Assembly: GCF_963678975.1 (NCBI RefSeq)
Contig: NC_089279.1
Location: forward strand, 31,460,660 to 31,524,659
Direction: 5' to 3'
Source of the DNA: Dysidea avara
Taxonomy: Eukaryota > Porifera > Demospongiae > Dictyoceratida > Dysideidae
DNA: 64,000 nt
The notes beneath the pieces were generated by a model, which had not been told where the DNA came from, did not search any database, and worked only from the letters and a program-made list of their open reading frames with translations. Both the position numbers and the translations under genes were made by a program. Shown piece by piece: positions 12,101-23,721 of this stretch. Within the stretch, counting starts at the first letter, position 1. Each line of letters opens with the position of its first letter.

Positions 12101-15100
12101 TACCAGCCTGTGGAAATAACAATAAGGCATGGTCATCCCATCATCAACATCACCATTGTAGTGTATGCAGATAGTAGAAAATATATAGCCACATATACAG
12201 TAACACTAATAGCAGTAACCCATTGCTCTCAGGGAAGTGATAAAGTTAGTGAATGTGTTAGGACGCTTAATCCCATTCAGTATAATATTGTACTTTGCAG
12301 GGAGAATCAAAGTGATGACAAGTATTGTACTTCCATACAGTACCAATTAGCTACCATATACAGTACAGTTATGTGGAAATTTGGTACACTTGGGCAAATA
12401 CAGTACGGTTATGCAAGGAATGTCACATAAATAACTCAACTCAGACAGCACGTATGATCACGTGTGACATTGTAAATTGCAAAACCACTAATCTTATCAG
12501 TTTGTTCTATGGCTAGAAATAGAATTCTTACTGATAGCATGTTCACCGAAAATTGAAGTGGTTCGGGCACTCAAGATGAATGCTCTGAGCAAGACACTAT
12601 AACACATAAAGTACCAGCTATGCTTATGTGTACATAAAATACAGCACTCGGCTTTGCCTCATGCTTAGCCTTTCTTTTCCATACACACATGTTTAACTAT
12701 GACAAAGAGTTTCATTCAATTACTCTAATAGAACATACAACACAGCTGATATTTTAAATCATCATTTATCTCTTGTTTCACTACCTTTTACCGCTTGGAT
12801 CCTTACTTCACTTATACTAGTATCTTAGCTTGGTATGCTTTAATAAACAGAGTGGTGCAATTGCAAGCCATGATTATAACAAAGATAATTGCACTCAGGT
12901 ACACACGTGTATCTATTTTGTCTATCAAAAATTCATATGGTACGCTATAAAACAAGAGGCACTCATCACATCACCTTATGTAACATTTGTGCCACAGTGT
13001 CGACAATGAGGAAGGTTACTCCTTGTCCTATTGTGAAAGCTTCTCCCATTGTGAATGTCTCTGGGAAGAAATCCAACATCCAGCTGACTATACCACTGTA
13101 CAGTAGACAGGTGATCAGAGACCAAAACAAAATGGGAACTGAAAAAAAAATCATTACAGTCACACAGTCTTACCATAGTACAAAGGTGTGAGTACATATA
13201 CACACAACTACTGTATATCTCGAGCCACCAGTTCAACCATATATGGGGCCTCCACCAGAACACATAATAAAACGTTTTTCTGAGGAGTTATGGTTCTCAT
13301 GAGCCATAGAGTCGTGTCGTTGATAGAGACTCTATTTCTATAAGGCATCGCTAAATATGTACCATTTAAAAGGTTTTCTTATTCTAAATGGTCATCTATC
13401 CCCATGATTCTGCCACCAAGCTTGACATACAGCATGAAATGGAGTCAACCACCAGGAAGAACACTGCCAACAACAAACCTTTAAAGTTTCCAGGGAGCCT
13501 TGCGATTCTCTAACATCCATACAGACATAATTTTCTAGTGATGTCATCTAAAGCACGTTATTAACACAAATTCTTTCTAATAGCACTTTATCATCATGTT
13601 GTATATCTTCAAGGGATGGGAGATAATTTAGATAAAACATTATCTAGATAACCTACCGTATACAAGATAATGAATTGCTTATCGAGATAATAGCAAATGT
13701 TTGTAATCTATTGTAGATGAAGGTGTCAAAGTATTACATATTTTCTGACTTAACAAGCACTACTTGACTTTATATCAACAAATTACTCAGTTTACATACG
13801 TACAAGACAGTCCCATTAACATTGAGATAAAATGGTTGTCACTTATCATCGAGATATAGGTTTTACTATTATTGCATAGCTACCCTTGGTTACTACCACA
13901 ACGACAAGTTATTCGCAGAGAAAGCGTATTTAACATAATACTGTGTGTAATAAATCTCAATTATCAAAATGTATATCGTCAAGAGTTCATAATATATATA
14001 CTAAGGAGAGTATCCTACTCTCGTATACCCCTGTAGAAAGGCGTATCGTGAAGTTATGACGTAACACTTCTGAGTTCGCCCGTTTTTCTTTGTATAATTA
14101 ATGATGTCATTAGTTGAACATGGTATCGATTGAACGAGTGCCTACCAACGTCGCTAGCAACCAAATTAACTCCAGCTCTAAGCGTTTCTCACCCAACTAC
14201 GATCGTTCCTTCATGGGTTAAGACCGCTTCGTAGGCGTTTCTTACTAGGCCATTTGCGAATACGGCTATCCTGAACGCCGCTAACGATTCTTGCACTTTT
14301 ACGGCTTCCTGTACATCACAAACCACAACATCTTGACGTTACGTCATAACTTCACGATACGCCTTTCTACAGGGGTATATGAGAGTAGGATACTCTCCTT
14401 AGTATATATATTATGAACTCTTGATATCGTATACCAACAATGAAAGTATGGTAGGATTAAACATTTAGTGAATTTTGCAAATAAAGGAAATTCACTAAAC
14501 TGTTCCACTGATTTACCAAAAATGAGTTGTGGCAAACTCCAGTATCATTTACTACACATACAGTGTACAGCTGACAATATACGTATGCCCACAATGTACA
14601 CATACACACATCTTACTCTCCAGAAAGACTTCCAATACAAAGATGAGAACAGTTAACGTAGAACAGTAGACTACGATGGAGGTGGGGTATGGTACCCAGT
14701 GGACCAGTGAGCCAAGTAGTGGACACAATCCAATACATGAACTACTGACCATATAGTATATCAACAAGTCTGTACAAGGAATAAAATATTTAACATGTGT
14801 GAATTATGTACAGGGTGTGTGTGTGTGCGCACATAGTCACATGCTGATATCCTTATTCTATTTTACAATACACACATGATGCACACCTTTGGAGATTGCA
14901 GAGTGTCCAATAGCACAACCACACACACCAGCCACCACCATAGGAGCTAGCACACAGCCAAGTGGCATGCCAGGTGAACAACCAGTCCTGAAACATACCA
15001 TTATTATTACTGGCACCGGCACACAAATCTGGTAGATGATTGGCTACCTTAGTTTTAGTCTCGACATTCTCTGAGGGAACAAATCCAGCCATGCTGAGAA

Positions 15101-15819
15101 CACTATCACTACAATGGGTACTATAGCAACAAGAAGTAATGACCATACTTGCGCTGTTTGAATAACTGTTCAGTCTTACATGAACTGCAGTAGAACCTGT
15201 CTATCCTGGTCATCTACATGACAAAACATCTTGGCTTGAGATGACTGCTTTAGGACAGCCGGATTAGTCTATAAATTTCTCACTTGAGGAATTTGAAGTT
15301 GTCCCTTTAGACAGGTTCCACTGCACTATGACTTTAAAAAATGGTACAATGAACATAGTGAATGTCCTTGATTTTAGTATATTATGACCCACCTAAATAT
15401 CTCAGGTCCATAGTGTGTTGAAGGGTTTAACCACACTGGTTGGCAGTGGTCAAAGTGGCTATGTACAATGGTTTGATTGAATGAACAGTTTTATTTTGAC
15501 AGCTAGTGAGGACCACCCAACAAATGCCATCTGGACAGATACCTGAACATTACAACACTACACTAGCTTCTGGGACAGGAGGGGACACTCATGACATTTC
15601 CACAGATTTTTTAACAGCCATGGATATCACACCTTTTCTGTGCAATTTATTACCTGCTAGAAAGAAGAAAATTGGTTGAGGAGTGGAGAAATTCAATGGG
15701 GCATGAAACAAAAAGATGGCTCCGCCAACCGGGAATGCGGATAAGCACACTGTCCGTGTTTCCACCGCTTTGGTTCCTCGTCCTTTCAGTTCTAACAAAA
15801 ACCTTCCCAGCGTCGACAT
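9145..15819 (-). CDS. DOLK: Dolichol kinase, N-terminal exons 1-10
   Basis: Exons read on the minus strand: 15654-15819, 15048-15153, 14887-14987, 14617-14769, 12975-13138, about 12042-12107, 11345-11385, 10984-11054, 10409-10559 and 9145-9251. The start is the ATG at 15819, beginning MSTLGRFLLELKG. Recognisable stretches are FPQRMSRLKLR, LDFFPETFTMGEAFTIGQGV (human LPRCFTPGEALLVLGGI), RPVLWLVSFILSSKYR (human NPLLWLLQFLFQTDTR) and VLLVGYWFIWTVVAIVYVVV. Nearly all of it is hydrophobic, fitting a polytopic ER membrane protein. With the C-terminal block the visible exons give about 509 residues in phase, against 538 for whole human DOLK. The least certain parts are exon 6, whose donor sits inside a GT repeat so its end may shift by a few bases, and the 41-bp exon 7. 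Human DOLK is intronless, so the many introns here are notable. Confidence 0.9.
9446..9575. mobile_element. Short palindromic MITE (AGTGGACATTTAATCCC family)
   Basis: A palindrome of about 130 bp with AAAAAGTAGTG at one end and CTACTTTTTACT at the other, and a core AGTGGACATTTAATCCC. Related copies lie at 17011-17145 and 27885-28020. It sits in DOLK intron 9. Confidence 0.6.
11409..12040. repeat. CA-type satellite filling DOLK intron 6
   Basis: About 630 bp of CA dinucleotides organised into an 18-bp unit, TGTACACGTACACACACA, with length variants. Because CA, TG, TA and CG steps all alternate purine and pyrimidine, alternation is kept almost throughout; the exceptions are a few AA or AGA interruptions, mainly near 11433, 11554 and 11970-12040. 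The DOLK exon on the right ends exactly where the GT strand of the repeat begins, so the splice donor lies in the repeat. Confidence 0.97.
13980..14423. mobile_element. MITE of the CAAGAGTT family, 444 bp
   Basis: Near-perfect terminal inverted repeats of about 90 bp run inward from CAAGAGTTCATAATATATAT to the GTATCGTGAAGTTATGACG block. ATATCGT flanks both ends (13973-13979 and 14424-14430), a 7-bp target duplication. Same family as 1586-2040, and related to the stretch at about 36035-36290. Non-coding; sits in DOLK intron 4. Confidence 0.85.
15185..15330. mobile_element. MITE with GCAGTRGAACCTGTCTA ends
   Basis: Inverted ends GCAGTAGAACCTGTCTA (left) and, reversed, GCAGTGGAACCTGTCTA (right) bound a 145-bp non-coding stretch in DOLK intron 1. 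The end sequence resembles Tc1/mariner-pogo type MITEs. I could not identify the target duplication. Confidence 0.6.
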
Positions 15820-16210
15820 AGCAAACACAAGAGCAAACTACTGCACCAATAAAATGGAGTACAAAATATGGAATGATGGGTTTCGGTTATTTTCCCGTTT
15901 ATTCGCTCGTTTATGTACGGATATTAGTCTATGTTTACAATACACTGCAGTTCAATGGGGGAATTTGACGAATGCAAAAACTATCAGCTAAACCCGGCCT
16001 TTCTGGTGGAGTGGGAGACGTAGATGAAACCTTTTGTGAACGGCACTAAAGTTAGTGTCGTGAGTTGAGGCGCACCGACCGCGGTCAGTAGCGCGGGTTC
16101 GTCAGACAACAGCAACTCTACTCAGTTCAGCAGTAGAAGCGCTGCACTTTATCCTTCATTTGGCCCGGGTTCAGCAAGACTCCGGACTGCCTATTGGATT
16201 GCACGGTATG
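15820..16210 (-). promoter_or_regulatory. Probable DOLK promoter region
   Basis: This stretch directly upstream of the DOLK start codon is richer in GC and CpG than its surroundings (for example GCACCGACCGCGG and AGTAGCGCGGG near 16070-16100). That fits a promoter, but no TATA box or specific factor site is recognisable. From 16211 to 17284 there is nothing firm: one 94-codon open frame (16717-17001, minus) without recognisable homology, and a palindromic MITE copy (17011-17145). Confidence 0.35.
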
Positions 16211-17284
16211 TCATTAATTCATGGGAATCGACTGTATACTGAGCTACGGTACTTGTAGCTCCCGTACCGGCTATAACAAACGTCATTGTTGCATGCATGA
16301 CTACACTCTTATAATTCAACGAGGTTTTAAAAAATTCATAGTTAGCTAGCTGGTCAGCGTATTGTTAAGTTGTTAAGCTATATAGAGCAGTCCACCTATG
16401 TACATACAGTACGTCTACTGACATGTAGATTTTACAAAATTCTTTAGCTACCCTGTCACCATTACAAGAGGGCATAATTACAACTGAACTCTAGATCCTA
16501 TCTCCTCAAAGTTTCAATTCACCAAACGTATAATTAATTAATGGAACTATTCTGTAACATGCAATCAATCAATCAATGACTTTAAGAACAATTAAATTGA
16601 ATCAGTATATTTTAGGCAGAAATTGGATATGTACACAACAAGAGGCTGATGGTCTATTAACTTTATTAGCATTGTATTAGTGTACGTATTTGTTCATTAC
16701 AAATAATAACACATGACTACATGAGCCGAGCATGTAGTATGGGCATAGCTAAGATGACCAATTTGTCATCCAAGTTTTGTGCTTGTGCCTGCATCAGTTT
16801 GCTCATCTTCTCTAACTGCAATTCTATGTAATGAGATGAAATGAAGCCTAATGGCCACCTTTTCCATAATAGATAGTTGGGGTACTCATTCAGATGAAAA
16901 CAATAAGTCTGGTGCCATTCTTTGCTTTCACGTGATGAAGTACGTGTGGGTTCATCAGTCATAACAATGTTGCAAAAACAAACAAATTGATTAAGAATCA
17001 TAGCTGGAAATAAAAAGTAGTGAGGTTGTCTACACCTGATGATATGCTATCGGATATTTAGTCTATACCAGGGATTAAATGTCCACTAGTATATCTCCAA
17101 ATGTAGACAATCCCCCTTGTTTCACTGCTTTTTATTTACTTCTATGATTGTTAATCAAACTTAATTTTCCTTGTACTTCCATATTCCATAATGCAAAAGT
17201 AGTTGAGAGCATTTTGTCAATGACTTTACTCAATCTTTCGACCAGTCATAATTTTGCTGCGCCAAATATTATTTGCATTATAGT

Positions 17285-17807
17285 CAGTGTTGGGCAAGTT
17301 ACTTTGTAAAAGTAACTAGTTACATATTACATATTACTTGTAACTGAACTATTTAGTTACAGTTACATATTACCCATAAAATAAAGTAACTATAATAATA
17401 TTACATATTATATTACTTTGTGTCCACAGCCTTAAGCTGTCACGTGTGAAACTACCACCTTATTACATGAAATGATTCCGTTGTTGGACATTGTGCAAAT
17501 CTTGGTTATAAGTAAGAAGCTGGTGAATAAGCTTCATTCAGTAGGCTTCATTACTTCGTTGTGGCTAAGCGTTACTCAGTGGATTACTAACGAGATCAGT
17601 AACTTCGTTACTTGTAGTAATAATATTACATAATATTAGATTCGTTACAGTAACTATATTACTTAGGTAACGTGTTACATTTGTAAGTAAAATAACTTGA
17701 GTTATATTACCTGTTTTTTCAGCGTATTTCGTTATATTACTTAGTTACCACAAAAGTAATAATATTACATAATGCGTTACATAAGTAACGCGTTACTCCC
17801 AACACTG
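17285..17807. mobile_element. hAT-type MITE, CAGTGTTGGG ends, 523 bp
   Basis: Ends are CAGTGTTGGGCAAGTTAC and, reversed, CAGTGTTGGGAGTAACGCG. ATTATAGT is present on both sides (17277-17284 and 17808-17815), an exact 8-bp duplication. The interior is many variants of GTAACTAGTTAC/TAATATTAC. This CAGTGTTGGG/GTTACT type of end is widespread in animal hAT-derived MITEs. Confidence 0.88.
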
Positions 17808-18274
17808 ATTATAGTTGTACTGTTACAGTGCCTAGATGGTATGGCGAGTGATTGTAGTGTACACACCTACTGAACCCATATTTGTACACTGGCTATAAAT
17901 ATCTACATGCTTTGCTAACTGATTAGCTATTATTAAGCAGACTGGGAGGTTATGCAACACCTTGTTGAATATGTTGTTTAGTATTGAACAGATTAATTAG
18001 CATATGTGTATACATAATCAGGTTTCCAATCTTGATAATACTGTAGTGATATTTTATCCAGCACTAAACTTACAATATATGACTCTGTCATGAACTATTG
18101 AGGGGCACCACTATTATAGTCTTGTGTATGGTAAACCAGACTGACTTTTCTGTTGTGTGTGGGTAGGAAAAAAAGATCTGGTCTACACAAGACTATACCA
18201 TCATGTGACTGACCTTTGAGTATTGCATCATGCACACATGACTTGAAATATATTGGGCATCTGGATTCAGTGAA

Positions 18275-19030
18275 ATGGAATGGTGGTATGGACTGGAATG
18301 GAATGGTAATTTCACCTAGTGGTAACCTCCACCTCTTTAATAATTAAAATGTTACTGTAATGCCTAAATTGCTGTAATCTTGTTGTTTTAGACACATAGG
18401 ATGCTTGGCTGTAGAAAAAAGATGTGTCCACGGAACTAAGGCACATAGAGGAGCTAATATCTGGTAAGGCCAAGAAATGAATGTTAGTACTGGCTACTAA
18501 CTGTAATTTACCAAAAATCTATATTACATTGATCCTTTATCATCGACTTGAGCAATCTGGCTACATTCCTAATTAATTCCCTTTAACTAGTAATTTGGTG
18601 CCTTTTTCAATAGTCACTGTAGAAGAGGGAAAAAGCAGCCAAATTACTAGCCAATTAGAGTTACAGGTAGTTACAGGGACTTAATACTGCACAAGTCAAT
18701 GATAAAGGACCAAAGTTTTGTAAACTAGCCACAGTTAGTTGCTGGTATTAACATTCATTTCTTGGCCTCACCAGATATTGGCTCCTTTAGTCATCAGTTA
18801 CTTTTAGTTTCATGGACACGTCGTTTTACTGTTTTTGCATGGGATATTGCTGTATCACAAATTAGATGTGACTTCTAGGCATATGGCACACAACAAGACC
18901 GTATGGGGATATACACTCTAAAAAAAAACCTATAGCAGCAATTTAGGCATTAAGTAAAACGGTCTTTATAAAGAGGTGACCACTGGGTGAAATTATACTG
19001 CTCCATTCCAGTCCACCATTCCATTCCACC
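18275..19030. repeat. Large foldback (palindromic) element, about 750 bp
   Basis: The left arm from 18275 (GGAATGGTGGTATGGACTGG, then TGGTAACCTCCACCTCTTTA and CCAAGAAATGAATGTTA) returns inverted in the right arm (TAACATTCATTTCTTGG near 18750, AAAGAGGTGACCACT near 18970, CCAGTCCACCATTCCATTCC at 19008). Arms exceed 250 bp with moderate divergence. Non-coding. From 19031 to 21680 I see no gene, only a hairpin element at 20428-20532 and a pair of inverted ACTTTTTCTTCCATC-like segments near 20030-20170. Confidence 0.75.
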
Positions 19031-20427
19031 AGCCAAGTATTCCATTATAATCCACACATGCGAAATATAACCAGTTCATCTGGACATTTTGTGTAGCCAC
19101 TTTGTCTAACTGTGTCCCTATAATAGGCCAGCTTTTGCTGTTACCCACTGTGTTGTACAGACCTTGGTATGCTCAGTGCAAAAATAGCCTGAGTTCTTTG
19201 GAGTTCATTAGTTGACTTGCAGTTAAATTATTTTATTGCCAATAGCTGAAAAATTGTGTTTTGTTATTGTAAACCTGATTATGGTTTTCAGTATGTGATA
19301 TTTTTGAATTTCCTGGTTTCATATGGCTTTATGGAACTATACAAGACTGTTTACTAGTACCAAATTGACTCTCTGTATAGTAACAAAACATATAGCACTT
19401 CTACTTTTTACCAAGCCATGTTTGAACCAGTTAAAATAAGATTTTCATCAAATCTTCAATTCTTGATACACCATGATAGATTCATGTCTACATAATGTAC
19501 TATCCAAAGCAGTCATGTTACAGTGGAACATCAGTTTTCACTACTTGGTAGCTATTGTATATATCAGTCAGTGTCTTGGTATTTATTCCATGCTACTACT
19601 GATGATGATGCTGGGACTATATATCCATAATTAAATTGGTTATAATTCTGTTACAAAATTTCAGGGTGATAATTGAAATATTATATTCAAATCAAGCTAG
19701 GCTCTTAATGCTTAAGAACACACAATTATAGTGTCATCACGAGTCATCAGGTACAGCCTCACTCTTTGTCAATGGCCAGTGTGTAACTATGCTTTTCTGT
19801 GCAGCACACAACTCTCAAGGCCAGCCACAGCATCGAATACTCTTTACATTTAAGCAGTGTATGGGACAGGATAACATGTTGTAGTGACAAGTAATGAACA
19901 AATATTGCTTACATGTTTTTACATTCAGTTGTTTAGATGCTGGAGTTGAAAATTTGCAAGAATCCGTCGTTTTTTTATAAACTTATGAGCTGACTTTGAA
20001 AAGTATTGTTGTTACCATACAACAAAAACTTTTGATGGAAGAAAAGTTGATGTAACCACTCTATGAGCCTTAATTTTGAATAGATCTGAACACCAACATT
20101 TAAAGTACCTATTGACATTTGATGAATTAAAATATGAATTCATCATGGTCAACTTTTTCTTCCATCTAAATTTTCCATCTGCATGAATCTCGATGCAGTA
20201 TTACAACTCAGTATCACAATTATAATTTGGAGTAACTACGGGACCTCAGACATGTTGTTTCTTGTGTATACATAAAAGGCTACCCTATTAGTATGTTTTG
20301 ACTTTCAGGAAAATGTACATACGTATATACACAAATAGTCTTCTATACTAAAGAAATGATTCGTGCAACAGATAAGTGCAATGGGTTTATCCCTCACATT
20401 ATAGATGTGTAGCTCTTATTGTCATGA

Positions 20428-20532
20428 TCAAAAAATGTACCCTTGTTAGTATCTTATGTCTTTTCCTTGTATATTTAACTATTACAATTCAAGGAATGTA
20501 GACACATGATACTAACAAGGGTACTTTTTAAT
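20428..20532. repeat. Short inverted-repeat element (GTACCCTTGTTAGTATC)
   Basis: AAAATGTACCCTTGTTAGTATC at the left is mirrored by GATACTAACAAGGGTACTTTT at the right around a 60-bp AT-rich loop. It is probably a small MITE. No flanking duplication could be defined. Confidence 0.6.
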
Positions 20533-21679
20533 ATTAAACGAATCACAACAATAAAGCTATATTCATGCACATTCCACATACACAACCATTGCATACATAT
20601 AACAAATGATGTGAGAGGAAACTTTTTACCTATAGTACCCTCCATATGGAACTGAACAGAGCATAACTAATTGAAGACTGCAGTGGGCCTAGTATATCAA
20701 CAACCATAATGTTCAAACTCTGTGAAACATAAATATACCACACCTGTGATGGAGATCAATAGTGCTGCTGTTGTTGATAGTCTATGCCATGCAGTATATC
20801 AGTTATACCATGGTTTATGGTTATGTTTACCATATATGGTGTAATTCAACACATTCCGTGAAATCTTTACCTAAACTGTTTGTAACTTTGCTATTTTTGC
20901 AATTAAGTCTTTCTGAAAAGTAGTCTTAATACAGAGGTGGTCTTATTGAAGAGGTGACCACTAAGTAAGGGTTTTACTCTAGGATACATGCATATAACAA
21001 TTCGACCATTTCGGTTTTTTGTTTCCAGTTTCCATTTCCACTGTTTCCAATTGCCCTGATTATCAAGGTGTCCTGATTTTCCAGGTCAGTTTACACGCCA
21101 AGGGATACTTAGGGACCATTATTAAGTGTCAGGTGTCCAATTATGCAAGTGTCTTGTCCTAGATTAACAGGTTCCACTTGCCATTATTCACTTGGGTTGC
21201 TGAAAGGATTGTATATGAACTCTGGTCTCCTTTGTGGATAATGCAGTAATCACAAGTATAGATGGGCATGGCGTGTTATAACTGCATAACATAATAGCTA
21301 ACATGTAGGCCTTATATACAAATTTTTAGCTCTTTCAGATGAGTTATAATGTATATTGGTTACTTGTAGTACTGCAGTATGAGCGAAGTGCCGTATTGTG
21401 AAGTACGCTGTTGAAATGAAAATACTTTCCAGCCACACTTTCTGCATGCTGATACGTAGCTATATGTATGTCTTGAGTTTCAGTTGCTTGTCAGGTCATT
21501 AGAAAGGCACTAGTGGGAAGGTATGCAAAATGGCTCTTTCATTCATTACCTTTCCAATGACCTACTGCATGAAAGTTGGTCATCCTTAGTGCTTGTGTGG
21601 TAGATTATCATGTAACAATGTGTACATTATATAGCTATCAATGAAGAATGTTGCATACATATCCTTTAGTTGAAAGGAG

Positions 21680-23237
21680 TCTACTGTATAAACACCTCAA
21701 AATTCCTGCTATATGCTGCAGTGCTCTTGAAGAGTTTAGAGATTATCCATACTATGTTGTTATAGTCAAACAATGCTATTTACATTGTGTCACTGTCTGC
21801 AGTTATTGTGACATTTAATTGATCTTCTTTTGTTCTTTGCTAAATGGCACGCGTACTTGAAATGCTGCAAGTATGTTTAAAGCACAATACCAAATGCAAA
21901 AATAATAGCTACAAGGTATAGACAGTGATATTTTTCTCAGGACTCAAATCTATTACTTTTCGTACCATATTTTGGTATACTGTAGTATAGTGTGAAGCAT
22001 GGGTATAGTAATGCTGTGAATGTTTAGTTATTGTCCTGTGTGAAATACTGTATAGGTGTCAACTAAGCCAGCAACATGTCTTTATTTTGGCCAACCTATT
22101 TTCGCTCTAAATACCAACAATGGCATGATGATGGTGAATCTTTGATTCGGAGTAAAGACAAAATGAAACAAAAAATCACAAATTTATATGAAAAGGTAAG
22201 AAGAAAAGTAAACTGTATTATTGTGCTATTTGTGCACATCTGTACATAGCTGGAAGAATCAAAGAGAAATTGTGACAGCTATAAACAAAAGCTGAAAGAA
22301 CTGGAAGCACAAAACAAGCATTTGGAGGAAGAAAATCAATGCAAGGAAATAGTAATTGCAGAAATGAAGGAACATCAAAAGGGATCACTTCTGACACAGA
22401 AATTATTAGTAAAGCAATTGAAAGTTATGAAAAAGGTACAATTGATTGTGCAAGATGAAAAAGATGTTTTAATAAATGAAAAAGAGAAGTTGGTCAGTGA
22501 AAGAGATCATTTTGCAGTGGTTGCACAGTATACAGAAGATAAAGCAGACAAGATGGCCGGGGAGCTGCAACAAACTAAGAGCACAGTGAAGGAGATGGGG
22601 CTGTTCCTAATACTGGGGACCTTTCGTCCCAAGTACCTTGATCCATGGTTTCTTGCATTTTGTGTTTTTTATCTTTTTAGTAAAACTTTTAAGTAGTTAG
22701 AGACTGCCACTTTATTGTTGCACAAAGCTATGTTGTTTTTGTAAATCCAATGCTGTCTGCTAATTTTAGTTATGTACATATACAGTAAATGTTGCAGCCA
22801 CATTTAAGGGCATCCATACTTCTGCTGTGTAGCTAGTATAATATTGTAGTGGTATCAATGCTTTTTACTACTACAGTTATGAACTTCAAAAGTTGATGGA
22901 TACACTTATAATAATGGTACACACAAATGTACAGAATAATTGGAATACAAGCAAAAACTAATGTTCTTAAGATAGAAATTGACAGCTAGCTTGCTGCAGC
23001 ATCCGATTAAATGCTCAGAATAAGATGGCACTCAAGTGTGTGAGTTGATGGTAGGATACTACACCAGAGTGGTCAAACACAATATCCATTGGTTGATGGT
23101 ATAGCTGGAGACCTTCTCATCCTCCTTATCCAGTATGTTCACATCTGCAGGGCAAGAAATCTCCAGGAATAGAATTCTGTGGTCCTTCCTCAAAAAACAA
23201 TGTTTGGTCAGGTGTGACAAGTACGTCAGTAATAAAT
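21680..23237 (+). repeat. Segmental duplication, copy 1
   Basis: The stretch around the coiled-coil gene, continuing at about 23685-23727, matches 44160-47110. Copy 1 carries the inverted-repeat element at 23238-23684, which copy 2 lacks, so that element arrived after the duplication. The 21680-21893 part is inverted in copy 2. From 22700 to 23237 no further gene is seen. Confidence 0.75.
22076..22696 (+). CDS. Two-exon coiled-coil protein, copy 1
   Basis: Exon 1 is 22076-22195 (MSLFWPTYFRSKYQQWHDDG..., 40 codons). It is followed by a 54-bp intron (GTAAGA..ACATAG) and exon 2 at 22250-22696. The protein of about 188 residues is mostly charged heptad-like sequence from residue 30 to 155 (LKELEAQNKHLEEENQ, VLINEKEKLVSERDHF), predicting a coiled coil. 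It ends with a short hydrophobic tail (DPWFLAFCVFYLFSKTFK) that could act as a weak tail anchor, unless the true gene splices out before GLFLILGT. I do not recognise the family. The duplicate at 45850-46473 keeps the same splice sites and an almost identical exon 2, arguing that the model is real. It lies on the opposite strand to the CARD/coiled-coil gene. Function unknown. Confidence 0.6.
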
Positions 23238-23684
23238 AATAGTTATACGGGCACAATGTGGAGTCTATGAAATTTATAAACCCGAAGGCCCGGGCTGTAG
23301 CGCACGAGCGAAGCGAGGGCGCTACTAAGGGCCTGAGGGTTTATAAATTTCATAGACTCCACATTGTGCCCGTATAACTGCTTTAGACTCTATTTCACAT
23401 TACACTCAGATCACTTACCTCATCCATGGCTGTTTCTACTGTAGGCTCGGCAAAAGCGGCTGGTTTTCTTACAATAATACTAGCGCCATGGCAACTATGC
23501 GCCCTCACGTGACTAAATAATCGCGCTCGTTAAATCACTGCACGTGAACAACGCATAGCGATTGGACAAATCCGATTTTGAGCATATGTCATATTGTGCT
23601 TAAAGGCGTGGAGTATATTAGAAAACAAGGTGGAGTATATGAGATTTATTACCCACCCAAAACAGCCTAAATAGAGTCTAAACC
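23238..23684. mobile_element. Foldback element with a 43-bp perfect palindrome
   Basis: Arms 23241-23283 and 23337-23379 are exact inverted copies over 43 bp (AGTTATACGGGCACAATGTG...). They enclose a GC-rich core with GCGCACGAGCGAAGCGAGGG. TTTAGACTCTATTT at 23382 is mirrored by AAATAGAGTCTAAA at 23667, extending the element to about 23684. The duplicate locus at 47060 shows the same sequence without it, so this is an insertion. Confidence 0.75.
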
Positions 23685-23721
23685 ATGTTATTAAGTGATT
23701 TTGGTTTTGCTTAAATACTAG

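Noticed and set aside
11309-12136. Five long open frames on both strands rich in C, V, H and T
   Set aside because: They are the translation of a CA-type satellite, where stops are rare in every frame; no real protein is implied.
16717-17001. 94-codon open frame, minus strand
   Set aside because: No recognised domain, no splice partners, and it sits next to a MITE; unsupported.
23281-23340. Possible tRNA or structured RNA in the GC-rich centre of the palindrome
   Set aside because: The folding is explained by the inverted repeat; no tRNA-like arms or anticodon loop were found.
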